Of a stretch of DNA of 35,282 nucleotides, positions 9,840 to 22,924 are shown in pieces. Within the stretch, counting starts at the first letter, position 1, and every line of letters begins with the position of its first letter. A program made the position numbers and the translations under genes. The notes beneath the pieces were generated by a model. That model was not told the origin of the DNA. It made no database searches and saw only the letters and a program-made list of their open reading frames with translations. Origin of the DNA: Pseudomonadota bacterium (GTDB lineage: Bacteria > Pseudomonadota > Gammaproteobacteria > Burkholderiales > Burkholderiaceae_E); assembly GCA_029779755.1 (NCBI GenBank), contig JAKOZZ010000364.1:1-35282 (forward strand). Direction: 5' to 3'.

Positions 9840-11134
9840 GCGCCGCGGGCGGCACCGCGTCTCGGCAGCGCCTGCCGGGCGGGCTGCGTGCGCCGGACGC
9901 ACGAGGTGGCCCGGACGCACGACGTGGTTCGGACGCAGGACGTGGCCCGGACGCACGACTCGGCCCCGACGTGCGACGCGGGCTGGCCGCCCGGCTCGGG
10001 CGGGGGGCCCGCCGCGCGGCAGGCGCCACCCTCGTGCTGGCGCTCGCCGGATGCGGCAGCTTCTGGCCCTGGTCCGGACCGCAGAAGCCGCCGATGCCGC
10101 CGCCGCCCGAGGTCAGCGCGCCGGTGGCGGCGCGCGCGGCCTGGACCACGCGTGTCGGCCCGGCGGGCGTCGGCTTTGCTCCGGTCGTCGTGGGCGACAG
10201 CGTGTTCGTGGCATCGTCCGATGGCCGGGTCGCGCGTCTCGAGGCCGCGACCGGGCGGACCCAGTGGCAGGTCGACCTGGGCCGCAAGCTCACCGGCGGG
10301 GTCGGTTCCGACGGCGACCGCGTGATCGTGGCCTCGCGCGACGGTTCGCTCACCGCGCTCGATGGCAACGGCCGCCAGGTCTGGTCGGTGCCCCTGGGGG
10401 CCGAGGCGGTCACCGTGCCTTCGGTGGGGCTGGGGCTGGTGATGGTGCGCACCAGCGACAACCGGATCTCGGCCTTCGAGTCGGACTCCGGCAAGCGGCG
10501 CTGGACCTTCCAGCGTCAGATGCCGCCGCTGGTGCTGCGCCAGACCGGGGCGATCGCGATCGCGCCCGGCACCGCGTTCGCGGGGCTGCCGGGCGGGCGG
10601 ATCGTTGCGCTCGGATTGCAGAACGGCGCCGTGCGCTGGGAGGCGAGCGTCTCGCAGCCGCGTGGCGCGACCGAGATCGAGCGGATCGCCGACGTCGTCG
10701 GCTCGCCGCTGGTCAGCGGCCGCGAAGTCTGCGCGGCATCCTATCAGGGGCGTGTCGCCTGCTTCGAGGCCGCCAGCGGCCGGCAGCTGTGGAGCCGCGA
10801 CGTGTCCTCGTCGACCGGGCTGGACGTCGACGCGCGTCTGGTGTCGATCGTCGACGACCGCGATCAGGTGCACGCGTTCTCGCGGTCCGGCGCGAGCGTT
10901 TGGCGCCAGGACAAGCTGTCGCGCCGCGAGGTGTCGGCACCCCTGTCGCTGGGGCCGGTGCTGGTCGTCGGTGACGCGAAGGGCCTGGTGTACCTGGTGT
11001 CGCGGGACGACGGCGCGATCGCCGGGCGCTTCCCCACCGACGGCACGGCGATCGCGTCTGCGCCGGTCGCGGCCGGACGCATGGCGATCGTCCAGACCAC
11101 GGGGGGCACCATTGCCGCCGTCGAACTCCAGTAA
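9836..11134 (+). CDS. bamB: Outer-membrane assembly lipoprotein BamB
   Basis: A beta-propeller lipoprotein of the BAM complex, which inserts beta-barrel proteins in the outer membrane. Pyrrolo-quinoline-quinone-like WD repeats fill the mature part (for example [20 protein letters not shown] and [18 protein letters not shown]). The lipobox LALAGC is clear. From the GTG at 9836, which overlaps the preceding stop, the protein has 432 residues and the lipid-bearing Cys is residue 73. From a GTG at 9971 it is residue 28, a normal signal length. The first 45 residues come mostly from an 18-bp tandem repeat, so 9971 may be the real start, although no clear ribosome binding site precedes it. Confidence 0.92.
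   Translation: MSAAGGTASRQRLPGGLRAPDARGGPDARRGSDAGRGPDARLGPDVRRGLAARLGRGARRAAGATLVLALAGCGSFWPWSGPQKPPMPPPPEVSAPVAARAAWTTRVGPAGVGFAPVVVGDSVFVASSDGRVARLEAATGRTQWQVDLGRKLTGGVGSDGDRVIVASRDGSLTALDGNGRQVWSVPLGAEAVTVPSVGLGLVMVRTSDNRISAFESDSGKRRWTFQRQMPPLVLRQTGAIAIAPGTAFAGLPGGRIVALGLQNGAVRWEASVSQPRGATEIERIADVVGSPLVSGREVCAASYQGRVACFEAASGRQLWSRDVSSSTGLDVDARLVSIVDDRDQVHAFSRSGASVWRQDKLSRREVSAPLSLGPVLVVGDAKGLVYLVSRDDGAIAGRFPTDGTAIASAPVAAGRMAIVQTTGGTIAAVELQ
9890..9979 (+). repeat. 18-bp tandem repeat, five units
   Basis: Five units of 18 bp (9890, 9908, 9926, 9944, 9962) with the pattern GGC CCG GAC GCA CGA NNN. In the bamB frame they encode GPDARx hexapeptides. Units differ at 2-5 positions. The array lies between the start of the long bamB frame and its lipoprotein signal. 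Confidence 0.85.
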
Positions 11135-11135
11135 C

Positions 11136-12560
11136 GTGCGCCCGCCGGTCGTCGCGATCGTCGGCCGGCCCAACGTCGGCAAGTCGACGCTGTTCAACCG
11201 CATCACCCGCAGCCGCGCGGCGCTGGTGCACGACCGCCCGGGCCTCACGCGCGACCGGCACTACGGCCGCGCGCGCATCGGCGAGTGGCCGTGCATCGTC
11301 ATCGACACCGGCGGATTCGAGCCGGTCGCCAAGGACGGCATCGAGGTCGAGATGGCCCGTCAGGCGCGGCAGGCCGTGCTCGAGTCCGACGTGGTGCTGT
11401 TCGTGCTCGACGGCCGCAAGGGGCTGACCGCACACGACCGCGAGATCGGCATCGAACTGCGGCGCAGCGGCCGGCGCGTGCTGCTGGCGGTCAACAAGAC
11501 CGAAGGCATGCCGCGCGAGGCAGTGGCGGCCGAATTCCACGAGCTCGGCCTGGGCGAGCCGTACGCGATCTCGGCGGCGCACGGCGACGGCATCCGCGAG
11601 CTGCTCGAACAGGCGGTCGCGCCGTTCTATCCGGAATCGGCCGCACCCGCCGTGGGCGACGACGATGGCGGCTGGCATGACACGCCGACCGCGGCGCAGG
11701 CGCAGGCCGCCGAGGACGCGCGCGCGCAGGCCCAGGCGGACGAAGCGGCCCTCGGGCCGCGTCGCGTGAAGGTGGCGGTGGTCGGCCGTCCCAATGCCGG
11801 CAAGTCCACGCTGATCAACACCCTGCTCGGCGAGGAGCGCCTGATCGCCTTCGATCAGCCCGGTACGACCCGCGACTCCGTGGCGATCGACTTCGAGCGC
11901 AACGGCAAGCCCTACACGCTGATCGACACCGCGGGCGTGCGGCGACGCGGCAAGGTGACGGACGTGATCGAGAAGTTCTCGGTCGTGAAGACCCTGCAGG
12001 CGATCGAGGACTGCAACGTCAGCGTGCTGATGATCGACGCGACCGAGGGCGTGGCCGACCAGGACGCGAACATCGCCGGCTACATCCTCGAGGCGGGCCG
12101 GGCGGTGGTGGTGGCGGTGAACAAGTGGGACGCCATCGACCTCGAAGCCCGCGAGCGGCTCAAGGCCGAGCTCGAGCGCAAGCTGCAGTTCCTGGGCTTC
12201 GCCCGCACGCACTTCATCTCGGCCCGCAAGGGCACCGGCGTCGCGTCGCTGATGCGCTCGGTGGACGACGCATTCAAGGCGGCGATGAAGAAGCTGCCCA
12301 CGCCCAAGCTCACCCGCGCCCTGATCGAGGCCGTCGAGCGGCAGCAGCCGCCGCGGCGCGGCCCGATCCGTCCGAAGATGCGGTACGCGCACCAGGGCGG
12401 CCAGAACCCTCCGATCATCGTGATCCACGGCACCTCGCTCGATGCCATCTCCGAGACCTATCGGCGCTACCTCGAAGGCTGGTTCCGCAAGGAATTCGCG
12501 CTCGAGGGCACGCCGCTGCGCATCGAGTTCCGTGTCGGCGCCAATCCCTACGCCCAGTGA
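11136..12560 (+). CDS. der: Ribosome-assembly GTPase Der (EngA)
   Basis: A 474-residue tandem GTPase needed for late 50S subunit assembly. Two G domains are seen, with P-loops GRPNVGKS (about 10-17) and GRPNAGKS (about 217-224). The DTGG/DTAG switch II motifs, NKTE and NKWD recognition motifs, and a C-terminal KH-like domain (about 360-474) ending in [10 protein letters not shown] are also present. An Ala/Gln-rich linker (about 185-210) joins the G domains. The GTG at 11136 sits one base after the bamB stop and gives the usual N-terminus. An in-frame TTG at 11112 would add eight residues and overlap bamB. Confidence 0.96.
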   Translation: MRPPVVAIVGRPNVGKSTLFNRITRSRAALVHDRPGLTRDRHYGRARIGEWPCIVIDTGGFEPVAKDGIEVEMARQARQAVLESDVVLFVLDGRKGLTAHDREIGIELRRSGRRVLLAVNKTEGMPREAVAAEFHELGLGEPYAISAAHGDGIRELLEQAVAPFYPESAAPAVGDDDGGWHDTPTAAQAQAAEDARAQAQADEAALGPRRVKVAVVGRPNAGKSTLINTLLGEERLIAFDQPGTTRDSVAIDFERNGKPYTLIDTAGVRRRGKVTDVIEKFSVVKTLQAIEDCNVSVLMIDATEGVADQDANIAGYILEAGRAVVVAVNKWDAIDLEARERLKAELERKLQFLGFARTHFISARKGTGVASLMRSVDDAFKAAMKKLPTPKLTRALIEAVERQQPPRRGPIRPKMRYAHQGGQNPPIIVIHGTSLDAISETYRRYLEGWFRKEFALEGTPLRIEFRVGANPYAQ

Positions 12561-12622
12561 ACGGTCGGGCAGGGCCGCGTGCCCGGGAGCAGGTCGCATG
12601 CCGTTGCGCGTGCGATCCTGCC

Positions 12623-12653
12623 TTGGCCGACGGGTGCGGTTTGGGGGTATATT
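12623..12653 (+). promoter_or_regulatory. Possible sigma70 promoter of hfq
   Basis: TATATT at 12648-12653 is a good -10 box in otherwise GC-rich DNA. TTGGCC at 12623-12628 is a partial -35 box with a long 19-bp spacer. A start near 12660 would give a leader of about 93 bases before hfq, with space for Hfq autoregulation as known in E. coli. The 192-bp gap after der also supports an internal promoter. Confidence 0.4.
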
Positions 12654-12752
12654 GATTTCGCCGGTTCAAACGCCGGACCGGCATGCGCAACCGGACGCCT
12701 TGAATTTCCGCGCGTAGCCCCAACAACATCCACATATCAGAATGGAGCCGTA

Positions 12753-12989
12753 ATGAGCAACAAAGGGCAGCTTCTACAAGACCCGTTCCTGAACCTGCTG
12801 CGCAAGGAACACGTACCGGTGTCGATCTACCTGGTCAACGGCATCAAGCTGCAAGGCCAGATCGAGTCGTTCGACCAATATGTAGTCCTGCTGCGCAACA
12901 CGGTCACGCAGATGGTCTACAAGCACGCGATCTCCACCGTCGTACCCGCGCGTGCCGTGAACTTCCATCAAGAAAGCCCGGAAACCTGA
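12753..12989 (+). CDS. hfq: RNA chaperone Hfq
   Basis: A 78-residue Sm-like protein that forms a hexameric ring and pairs small RNAs with mRNAs. Sm1 (about 20-50) and Sm2 with the proximal-face motif Y56-K57-H58 are intact. There is only a short tail after residue 68, as in many betaproteobacterial Hfq proteins and unlike the longer E. coli one. The ATG at 12753 has GGAG at 12744-12747. It leads the hfq-hflX-hflK-hflC group. Its TGA overlaps the candidate CTG start of hflX. Confidence 0.98.
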   Translation: MSNKGQLLQDPFLNLLRKEHVPVSIYLVNGIKLQGQIESFDQYVVLLRNTVTQMVYKHAISTVVPARAVNFHQESPET

Positions 12990-14170
12990 CGCCCGAACCC
13001 ACCCCCGCACGCGCCCTGATCGTCGGCATCACCTTCGGTGCTGCGGGCAGGGTCGGCGCCTCGCTCGACGAGATCATCGCGCTGTCGATGTCGGCCGGCT
13101 ACACGCCGGTCGAGACGATCGCGATGCGTCGCCCGCGTCCCGATGCTGCGCTCTCGATGGGCAGCGGCAAGGCCGAGGAGCTCAGGCAGCTGATCGCCGA
13201 ACAGGAGATCGGCTTCGCCATCTTCGACAACCTGCTCACGCCGGTGCAGCAGCGCAACCTGAACCGTCTGTGGGGCATCCCGGTGCTCGACCGCACGGAG
13301 CTGATCCTCGACATCTTCGCGCAGCGCGCCCGCAGCAACGAGGGCAAGCTGCAGGTCGAGCTCGCGCGCATCGAGCACCAGCTCACGCGTCTCGTGCGCG
13401 GCTGGACCCACCTCGAACGCCAGCGCGGCGGCATCGGGCAGCGCGGCGGCCCCGGCGAGAAGCAGATCGAGCTCGATCGCCGGATGCTCGACACGAAAGC
13501 CCGCCAGCTGCGCACGCGGCTCGACAAGCTCGACCGGCAGCGCACCACGCGCCGTCGGTCGCGTCAGCGTCGCGACGCGTTCACCGTGTCGCTGGTCGGC
13601 TACACGAATGCGGGCAAGTCGACGCTGTTCAACGCCCTGACCGGCGCGGGCACGTACGCAGCCGATCAGCTGTTCGCCACGCTCGACACGCTCACCCGGC
13701 GCGTGCGGCTCAAGGACGGCGCCGAGATCGTGCTGTCGGACACGGTCGGCTTCGTGCGCGACCTGCCGCACCAGCTGGTGCAGGCCTTCCGTGCGACGCT
13801 GGAGGAGACTGCGCAGGCCGACCTGCTGCTGCACGTGGTCGATGCCGCCGCGCCCGACCGCACCGAGCAGATCGAGCAGGTCGAGCGCGTGCTCGCCGAG
13901 ATCGGCGCGGACGAGGTGCCGACGATCCTCGTGTACAACAAGATCGACGCTGCGGGCCTGCCGCCTCAGAGCGAGGTCGGGCCCTGTGGTACGATCGATC
14001 GGCTCTGGGTCAGCGCCCGAACGGGCGCCGGTCTCGACCTTCTGAACACGGCGCTGAGCGAGCGGGTGGCGCGCTCGCTGGCTGCCCGTCTGCATGAGTC
14101 CGACGCGCACGGCGCGGACGCGTTCCAATCCCCTTCGATCGCCTGCGATGCTTCGCAGGCGGGTGCCTGA
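12986..14170 (+). CDS. hflX: Ribosome-splitting GTPase HflX, probable non-standard start codon
   Basis: HflX is a GTPase that splits stalled or stressed ribosomes. Conserved parts: the N-terminal HflX domain (LIVGITFG...[19 protein letters not shown]), the GSGKAEELR and QQRNLNRLW segments, the glycine-rich [19 protein letters not shown] loop and the G domain with P-loop GYTNAGKS (about 205-212), DTVGF and NKID. The first in-frame ATG (13088) would remove about 34 conserved residues. The frame is open upstream to a TGA at about 12701 but holds no ATG, GTG or TTG. The CTG at 12986, overlapping the hfq stop as CTGA, gives 394 residues and the expected N-terminus. The start is therefore inferred; the family is certain. 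Confidence 0.92.
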   Translation: MTPEPTPARALIVGITFGAAGRVGASLDEIIALSMSAGYTPVETIAMRRPRPDAALSMGSGKAEELRQLIAEQEIGFAIFDNLLTPVQQRNLNRLWGIPVLDRTELILDIFAQRARSNEGKLQVELARIEHQLTRLVRGWTHLERQRGGIGQRGGPGEKQIELDRRMLDTKARQLRTRLDKLDRQRTTRRRSRQRRDAFTVSLVGYTNAGKSTLFNALTGAGTYAADQLFATLDTLTRRVRLKDGAEIVLSDTVGFVRDLPHQLVQAFRATLEETAQADLLLHVVDAAAPDRTEQIEQVERVLAEIGADEVPTILVYNKIDAAGLPPQSEVGPCGTIDRLWVSARTGAGLDLLNTALSERVARSLAARLHESDAHGADAFQSPSIACDASQAGA

Positions 14171-14189
14171 AAAAAACGTGGTTCACGAC

Positions 14190-15467
14190 ATGTGGCATTC
14201 AATCCGCAGGATGTTCTCCCTGAACGATCCCGGCTGGGGACGCAATTCCGGTTCGGGCGGAGGCGGCGGCGACGGTCAGCGGCCACGCTCCGGCGGTGAC
14301 GGTCCCCCCGATCTCGACGAGCTGTGGCGCGACTTCAATCGCCGCCTGAACGGCATGTTCGGCAAGCGCGGCGGCGGCGGTGCACCGCCCTCCGGCGAAG
14401 GCAGCGGCGGGCCGGGCATGCGCGGCGCGGGCATGGGCGTCGGCGTGATGGCGCTGGTGGCCGTGCTGTTGTGGCTGGGCAGCGGCTTCTACATCGTGCC
14501 CGAGGGCAACGCGGCGGCGATCCTGCGCTTCGGCGAGTTCAAGTACCTGAACGACCGCGCGGGCTTCACCTGGCGCATCCCGTATCCGGTCGAGACGGCC
14601 GAGATCGTCAACGTGCAGCAGCTGCGCCAGATGGAGGTCGGCTACCGCAACAACGTGAAGAACAAGGTCCTGAAGGAGTCGCTGATGCTGACCCAGGACC
14701 AGAGCATCGTCGACATGCAGTTCGCGGTGCAGTACCGCGTCGCCGATCCCGTCGCCTGGCTGTTCAACAACAACCCCGGGCCGTCGCCCGAGGAGCTGGT
14801 CCGCCAGGGGGCCGAGACCGCGATGCGCGAGATCGTCGGGCGTCGCGGCGTCGACCAGGTGCTGTACGAAGAGAAGGAAGCGGTCGCCAAGGACGCGCTC
14901 AAGCTGATGCAGTCCATCGTCGACCGCTACAAGGCGGGCGTCAGCCTCGTCGACGTCACCATCCAGCAGGCGCAGCCGCCCGAACAGGTGCAGGCGGCGT
15001 TCGAGGACGCCAACAAGGCGGCCCAGGACCGCGAGCGGCTGATCAACGAGGGCAGGGCGTACGCCAACGACGTCATCCCGCGCGCGCGCGGTACCGCAGC
15101 CCGTCTCGGTCAGGAGGCCGACGGCTACAAGCAGCGCGTGATCGCCACCGCGGAGGGCGATGCCAGCCGCTTCCGCCAGGTGCTGACCGAGTATGCGAAG
15201 GCGCCTCAGGTCACCCGCGACCGCATGTACCTCGAGACGATGCAGCAGGTGTTCACCAACACCAGCAAGGTGTACGTCGATTCGCGTGCAGGCAGCAACC
15301 TGCTGTACCTGCCGATGGACAAGCTGCTGCAGCAGGCGGCGCCGCAGGGTGACGCCGCGCGTGCGCCCGCTGCCGCACCGACGCCCGCGCCCGCCACCGA
15401 CGCCTCCGCCGAGGTCTCCCGCGCCCGCGAAGGGCTGCGTTCGCGTGACCGCGAATCGGCGCGCTGA
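14190..15467 (+). CDS. hflK: FtsH protease modulator HflK
   Basis: A 425-residue SPFH/band-7 protein that forms the HflKC cage around FtsH in the inner membrane. It has a cytoplasmic Gly-rich N-terminus with the typical MFSLNDPGWGR and PPDLDELWRDFNRRL segments, a membrane helix at about 83-103, a periplasmic SPFH domain (about 105-300), a charged coiled-coil and an Ala/Pro-rich tail. The ATG at 14190 is chosen because the next in-frame ATG (14208) is immediately adjacent to GCAGG and so poorly spaced. No strong ribosome binding site is seen for either. It follows hflX by 19 bp and precedes hflC by 12 bp. Confidence 0.95.
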   Translation: MWHSIRRMFSLNDPGWGRNSGSGGGGGDGQRPRSGGDGPPDLDELWRDFNRRLNGMFGKRGGGGAPPSGEGSGGPGMRGAGMGVGVMALVAVLLWLGSGFYIVPEGNAAAILRFGEFKYLNDRAGFTWRIPYPVETAEIVNVQQLRQMEVGYRNNVKNKVLKESLMLTQDQSIVDMQFAVQYRVADPVAWLFNNNPGPSPEELVRQGAETAMREIVGRRGVDQVLYEEKEAVAKDALKLMQSIVDRYKAGVSLVDVTIQQAQPPEQVQAAFEDANKAAQDRERLINEGRAYANDVIPRARGTAARLGQEADGYKQRVIATAEGDASRFRQVLTEYAKAPQVTRDRMYLETMQQVFTNTSKVYVDSRAGSNLLYLPMDKLLQQAAPQGDAARAPAAAPTPAPATDASAEVSRAREGLRSRDRESAR

Positions 15468-15479
15468 AGGGATCCTGCC

Positions 15480-16364
15480 ATGCAACGAATCGTCCCCCTG
15501 ATCCTCACCGTCCTGGTGGCGCTGGGCGTGCTGTCGTCGTCGCTGTTCGTCGTCGACCAGCGCCAGTTCGCGGTCGTCTATGCGCTGGGCGAGATCAAGC
15601 GCGTGATCGACCAGCCCGGTCTGCACTTCAAGCTGCCGCCGCCGTTCCAGAACGTCCAGTACTTCGACAAGCGCATCCTCACGATCGACACGGCCGACAT
15701 CGACCGGTTCATCACGTCCGAGAAGCTGAACATCCAGATCGACACCTTCGTGAAGTGGCGCATCGTCGATCCGCGCACCTTCGTGCGTTCGGTCCAGGGC
15801 AGCGAGCTGATCGCGGCCGACCGGATCTCCCGCAGCCTGCGCGACGCGCTGAACAACGAGATCGCCAAGCGCACGGTGGCCGACGTGATCTCGGGTCAGC
15901 GCGACCAGATCACCGACAGCGTGCGCGCTAAGGTCAACGACGACGCCAAGCAGGTCGGCGTCGAGGTCGTCGACGTGCGCCTGAAGCGGGTCGACTTCGC
16001 CCCCGAGGTGCAGGAGCGGGTGTTCGACCGCATGCAGTCGGAGCGCAAGCGCGTGGCCAACGAGCGCCGGGCGACCGGCTCGGCCGAATCCGAGAAGATC
16101 CGCGCCGACGCCGACCGCCAGCGCGAGGTGATCCTCGCCGAGGCGTATCGAGACGCGCAGGCCGTCAAGGGCGAGGGCGACGCCAAGGCCGCGTCGATCT
16201 ACGGCAGTGCGTTCGGGCAGAACCCCGAATTCGCCGAGTTCTACCGCAGCCTCGAGGCGTACCGTGCCACCTTCCGCAACCGCAGCGACGTGATGGTGCT
16301 CGATCCGTCCTCCGAGTTCTTCAAGCACTTCAAGGGGGCAGGCGCGCCTTCCCGGTCGAAGTGA
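15480..16364 (+). CDS. hflC: FtsH protease modulator HflC
   Basis: A 294-residue partner of HflK with the same topology: an N-terminal membrane helix (about 4-24) followed by a periplasmic SPFH domain (QRQFAVVYALGEIKRVIDQPGLHFKLPPPFQ) and a coiled-coil (about 180-240, rich in R, E and A). HflKC limits FtsH degradation of membrane proteins. The ATG at 15480 follows the hflK stop by 12 bases, with AAGGGA at about 15467-15472. The stop lies inside a 20-bp direct duplication (16351-16390). Confidence 0.96.
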   Translation: MQRIVPLILTVLVALGVLSSSLFVVDQRQFAVVYALGEIKRVIDQPGLHFKLPPPFQNVQYFDKRILTIDTADIDRFITSEKLNIQIDTFVKWRIVDPRTFVRSVQGSELIAADRISRSLRDALNNEIAKRTVADVISGQRDQITDSVRAKVNDDAKQVGVEVVDVRLKRVDFAPEVQERVFDRMQSERKRVANERRATGSAESEKIRADADRQREVILAEAYRDAQAVKGEGDAKAASIYGSAFGQNPEFAEFYRSLEAYRATFRNRSDVMVLDPSSEFFKHFKGAGAPSRSK

Positions 16365-16390
16365 CGTCCACCCGGTCGACGTGACGGCAT
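16351..16390 (+). repeat. 20-bp tandem duplication across the hflC stop
   Basis: Two adjacent 20-bp units (16351-16370 and 16371-16390) share CCCGGTCGAnGTGACG at their first 16 positions with one mismatch, then diverge. The first carries the hflC TGA; the second reaches the start of the DUF2065 gene. Confidence 0.7.
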
Positions 16391-16568
16391 GGGTGAGTCG
16401 CTTCTGCTGGCGCTTGGTCTGGCGCTGCTGATCGAAGGGCTGCTGCCCTTCGTCGCCCCCGGGCAGTGGCGCGCCACCGTGCAGCGCGTGGCCGGCATGC
16501 GCGACGGCCAGATCCGCTTCATGGGGATGGGTGCGATCCTCGTCGGGCTCTTGCTGATCAGCCTCTGA
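16389..16568 (+). CDS. DUF2065 (YjeT-like) small membrane protein
   Basis: A 59-residue hydrophobic protein with two membrane helices (about 3-21 and 42-58) joined by a short loop with VAPGQWRATVQRVAGM, the DUF2065 signature. It is found next to hflC in many proteobacteria, in E. coli as yjeT; its function is not known. The ATG at 16389 lies 24 bases after the hflC stop. The gene is too short to stand out by length alone, but position and sequence agree. Confidence 0.88.
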   Translation: MGESLLLALGLALLIEGLLPFVAPGQWRATVQRVAGMRDGQIRFMGMGAILVGLLLISL

Positions 16569-16638
16569 TTGGGCGAAAATGTCGGGTTTTGCGCCCCGGG
16601 GTGAGTCCGGGAGGCGCCGGTTCGGCTCGAACGCCGCA

Positions 16639-16666
16639 GGCCGCACACCGCCGGCCGCACACCGCA
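16639..16666 (+). repeat. 14-bp tandem duplication upstream of hisZ
   Basis: Two adjacent copies of GGCCGCACACCGC followed by C or A (16639-16652 and 16653-16666), 23 bases upstream of hisZ. The surrounding 120-bp gap has no other feature that I can support. Confidence 0.6.
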
Positions 16667-16688
16667 GCAGCATCTTTGGCGACACGAC

Positions 16689-17858
16689 ATGCCCCGTTGG
16701 TTACTCCCTGAAAGCATTGCGGACGTCCTGCCTTCCGAGGCCCGGACGATCGAAGACCTGCGCCGCCGGCTGCTCGATCTGTACCGGTCGCACGGCTACG
16801 AGCTGGTGATGCCGCCGATGGTCGAATATCTCGACGCGCTGCTGATCGGCAGCGGGTCCGACCTGAACCTGCGCACGTTCAAGCTCGTGGATCAGCTGTC
16901 GGGCCGCACCCTGGGGGTGCGCGCCGACATGACGCCCCAGGTGGCCCGCATCGATGCGCACCTGCTCAACCGCCAGGGGGTGGCGCGGCTGTGTTATGCC
17001 GGCTCGGTGCTGCACGCGCGGCCGGCCGGGCTGTTCGCCACGCGCGAGCCGATCCAGGTGGGCGCCGAGATCTACGGGCACGCCGGTCTGGAGGCCGATC
17101 TGGAGGTGCTCGAGCTGATGGTCGGGTCGCTGCGTGTGGCCGGCGTGCACCGTGTGCGTCTGGACCTGTGCCACGTGGGCATCGTGCCGGCGCTGCTCGC
17201 GCTCGAGCCTGCGCTGGATGCGGCCGAAGTCTACGAGCGTCTGCAGCAGAAGGACGTGCCCGGCCTGCGCGAACTGCTCGCGAGCGCTTCCGCGCCGGTG
17301 CGCGATGCGCTGCTCGCCCTGGTCGACCTGTATGGCCCGGTGCACGGTCCGGATTCGGTCCTCGACGCGGCGCGGCGCGTGCTGCCGGCGCTGCCCCAGG
17401 TGGGGGCGGCGCTCGACATGCTGCGCCGCCTGTGCGACTCGCCGCTGTGGGCGCGGTTCCCGGAGGTCGAGCTGTCGGTCGACCTGGCCGACCTGCGCGG
17501 CCACCTGTACCACAGCGGGATCACGTTCGCGGCCTACGTCGACGCGCTCCCGAACTCGATCGGGCGCGGCGGGCGCTACGACGACGTCGGTCAGGCGTTC
17601 GGTCGGGCGCGGCCCGCGACGGGGTTCTCGCTCGAACTGCGCGAGCTGGCCGCGCTGCAGCCGCCGGTGGAGCCGGCGGCGGCCATCCGGGCCCCGTGGT
17701 CCGACGATCCCGGTCTGGCGGCGGAAGTGGCGCGGTTGCGTGCCGCCGGCGAGATCGTGCTGTCGGTGCTGCCGGGCCACGAACACGAACAGCAGGAGTT
17801 CGCGTGTGACCGCGAACTCGCATGGCAGGGTGGGGCCTGGGTCGTGCGCTCGCTCTGA
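16689..17858 (+). CDS. hisZ: ATP phosphoribosyltransferase regulatory subunit HisZ
   Basis: A 389-residue HisRS paralogue without tRNA-charging activity. In species with short-form HisG it is the regulatory subunit of the first enzyme of histidine synthesis. It has the class II synthetase core (start [33 protein letters not shown] at about 78-92; [11 protein letters not shown]) and a glycine-rich [12 protein letters not shown] segment, but lacks the HisRS anticodon domain. The hisZ-purA pair after hflC is a typical betaproteobacterial order. hisG is not in the window. Confidence 0.94.
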   Translation: MPRWLLPESIADVLPSEARTIEDLRRRLLDLYRSHGYELVMPPMVEYLDALLIGSGSDLNLRTFKLVDQLSGRTLGVRADMTPQVARIDAHLLNRQGVARLCYAGSVLHARPAGLFATREPIQVGAEIYGHAGLEADLEVLELMVGSLRVAGVHRVRLDLCHVGIVPALLALEPALDAAEVYERLQQKDVPGLRELLASASAPVRDALLALVDLYGPVHGPDSVLDAARRVLPALPQVGAALDMLRRLCDSPLWARFPEVELSVDLADLRGHLYHSGITFAAYVDALPNSIGRGGRYDDVGQAFGRARPATGFSLELRELAALQPPVEPAAAIRAPWSDDPGLAAEVARLRAAGEIVLSVLPGHEHEQQEFACDRELAWQGGAWVVRSL

Positions 17859-17932
17859 GCCGGCCCCGGGGTCTTCGGTGCGTCGTCGCGGACGATGCAC
17901 GTCAACCCGCGCGGACGAACCGCGCGAAGTGA

Positions 17933-19246
<1,314 letters not shown>

Positions 19247-19319
19247 TGCCCGGCAGGGCGGGGCGAACGCTGCGGCGTCGCTCCGCCTGCTGCGTGCATC
19301 CCCCGCGCGCGAGGCGGCC

Positions 19320-19829
19320 ATGAACGATCTGCACGTTTCCTGGGACGCGTATCACCGGCTGATCGAGCGCCTGGCCTTGCAGGTGCACGATTCGGGCTGG
19401 TCCTTCGACGCGATCGTGTGCCTGGCACGCGGCGGGCTGCGGGTGGGCGACGTGCTGTCGCGGGTCTTCGACAAGCCGCTGGGCGTGCTGTTCACCAGCT
19501 CGTACCGCGAGGAGGCGGGCACGCGCCAGAGCACGCTGCAGATCGCCGAGCACCTCTCGAGCGCCGCGCCGCTGCCGGGCCCCCGCTGGCTGCTGGTGGA
19601 CGACCTGGTCGACTCCGGCGCCACGCTGGTCGAGGTGATTCCGGTGCTGAAGGCGCGCCAGCCGCAGGTGCAAGAGATCCGCTCGGCCGTGATCTGGCGC
19701 AAGGGCGCATCGGTCGTCGCGCCGGACTACTTCGTCGAGTCGCTGCCGACCAATCCCTGGATCCATCAGCCGTTCGAGGCCTACGACCACCTGCGCCCGG
19801 ACGATCTCAGGGGCCGGTGCGGCGGGTGA
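19320..19829 (+). CDS. Phosphoribosyltransferase, type I (hypoxanthine/xanthine-guanine type)
   Basis: A 169-residue protein of the PRTase type I fold. The PRPP-binding motif is seen at about 90-103 (WLLVDDLVDSGATL), and the PP loop at about 34-44 (CLARGGLRVGD). The C-terminal NPWIHQPFEAY segment resembles bacterial xanthine-guanine phosphoribosyltransferases. Position after purA supports a purine-salvage role. The ATG at 19320 is used because residues before it are not conserved. The exact base used cannot be decided from sequence. Confidence 0.85.
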   Translation: MNDLHVSWDAYHRLIERLALQVHDSGWSFDAIVCLARGGLRVGDVLSRVFDKPLGVLFTSSYREEAGTRQSTLQIAEHLSSAAPLPGPRWLLVDDLVDSGATLVEVIPVLKARQPQVQEIRSAVIWRKGASVVAPDYFVESLPTNPWIHQPFEAYDHLRPDDLRGRCGG

Positions 19830-19909
19830 AGCGCGTCGCGCAAGGCACGCAGGCGTCTTGACGCTTCACGCAGCCGGTTGCCTTTCAGCGTTGCCGGCCC
19901 GGAAATGAA

Positions 19910-19933
19910 GAAAGCCAGCTTGCGCTGGCTTTC
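19910..19933 (-). terminator. Intrinsic terminator of tRNA-Leu
   Basis: A perfect 10-bp stem (19910-19919 with 19924-19933) with a 4-nt loop. On the minus strand it lies a few bases after the tRNA 3' end and is followed by CTTCATTTCC. It may also stop plus-strand transcripts from the phosphoribosyltransferase gene, since the two units converge here. Confidence 0.65.
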
Positions 19934-19939
19934 CGGATT

Positions 19940-20026
19940 TGGTGCCCAGAAGAGGACTCGAACCTCCACAGTGTTGCCACCGCTAGGACCTGAACCTAGT
20001 GCGTCTACCAATTCCGCCATCTGGGC
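19940..20026 (-). tRNA. tRNA-Leu, anticodon CAG
   Basis: An 87-nt class II tRNA. The acceptor stem pairs GCCCAGA with TCTGGGC. The D arm, a 5-bp anticodon stem (CTAGG/CCTAG) around loop TTCAGGT, a long variable arm (about 12-14 nt) and the T arm with GGTTCGAGTCC are all present. The 3' ACCA is encoded. The anticodon CAG is at 19990-19992 and reads CUG, the leucine codon used most in these genes. Confidence 0.97.
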
Positions 20027-20064
20027 AGATGACTGCTGCCGATCAGTGATCAACAGAGAAAGAG

Positions 20065-20092
20065 ATTGTAGCCCATGCGCAGAATTTGTCAA
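20065..20092 (-). promoter_or_regulatory. sigma70 promoter of tRNA-Leu
   Basis: A perfect -35 box TTGACA (complement of 20087-20092), a 16-bp spacer and a -10 box TACAAT (complement of 20065-20070). Transcription would begin near 20058, about 30 nt before the mature tRNA. This is the best consensus promoter in the window. Confidence 0.8.
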
Positions 20093-20247
20093 CGCACTGT
20101 GCCGATCGGCTGTAGTGATCGAGTAAAGTGACGGGCGTCGGCCGCGCAATGCCCGACGCAGGCGCCGTGCGGCGCCCCGGGGCGGCGGGGTCGCGCACCG
20201 GCACGCATGCCCTCCATGCCATTTCTTCTCAGCGGAATCAACGACAC

Positions 20248-22812
<2,565 letters not shown>

Positions 22813-22924
22813 TCGGCACGCAGGAGCACGCACGCGGCGCCGCGACCCGGCGCGCGGCGGCGAACCGCGGTGCGCCGCCGGACGGGGTCCGGTGGCGCGC
22901 TGCATCATCACGGGAAAGGGCACG

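Noticed and set aside
9746-11248. Minus-strand frame of 500 codons over bamB
   Set aside because: Antisense shadow of the conserved beta-propeller protein and of the 18-bp repeat.
12623-12640. Possible sigma54 promoter (TGGCC...TGCGG) upstream of hfq
   Set aside because: The spacing between the GG and GC elements is one base short of what sigma54 requires, and a TATATT -10 box lies nearby.
12960-12990. Programmed -1 frameshift joining Hfq to HflX
   Set aside because: The hfq and hflX frames are suitably offset and both open, but no slippery heptamer in the right phase is found before the hfq stop, and a fused product would be unusual. Start-stop coupling at CTG is simpler.
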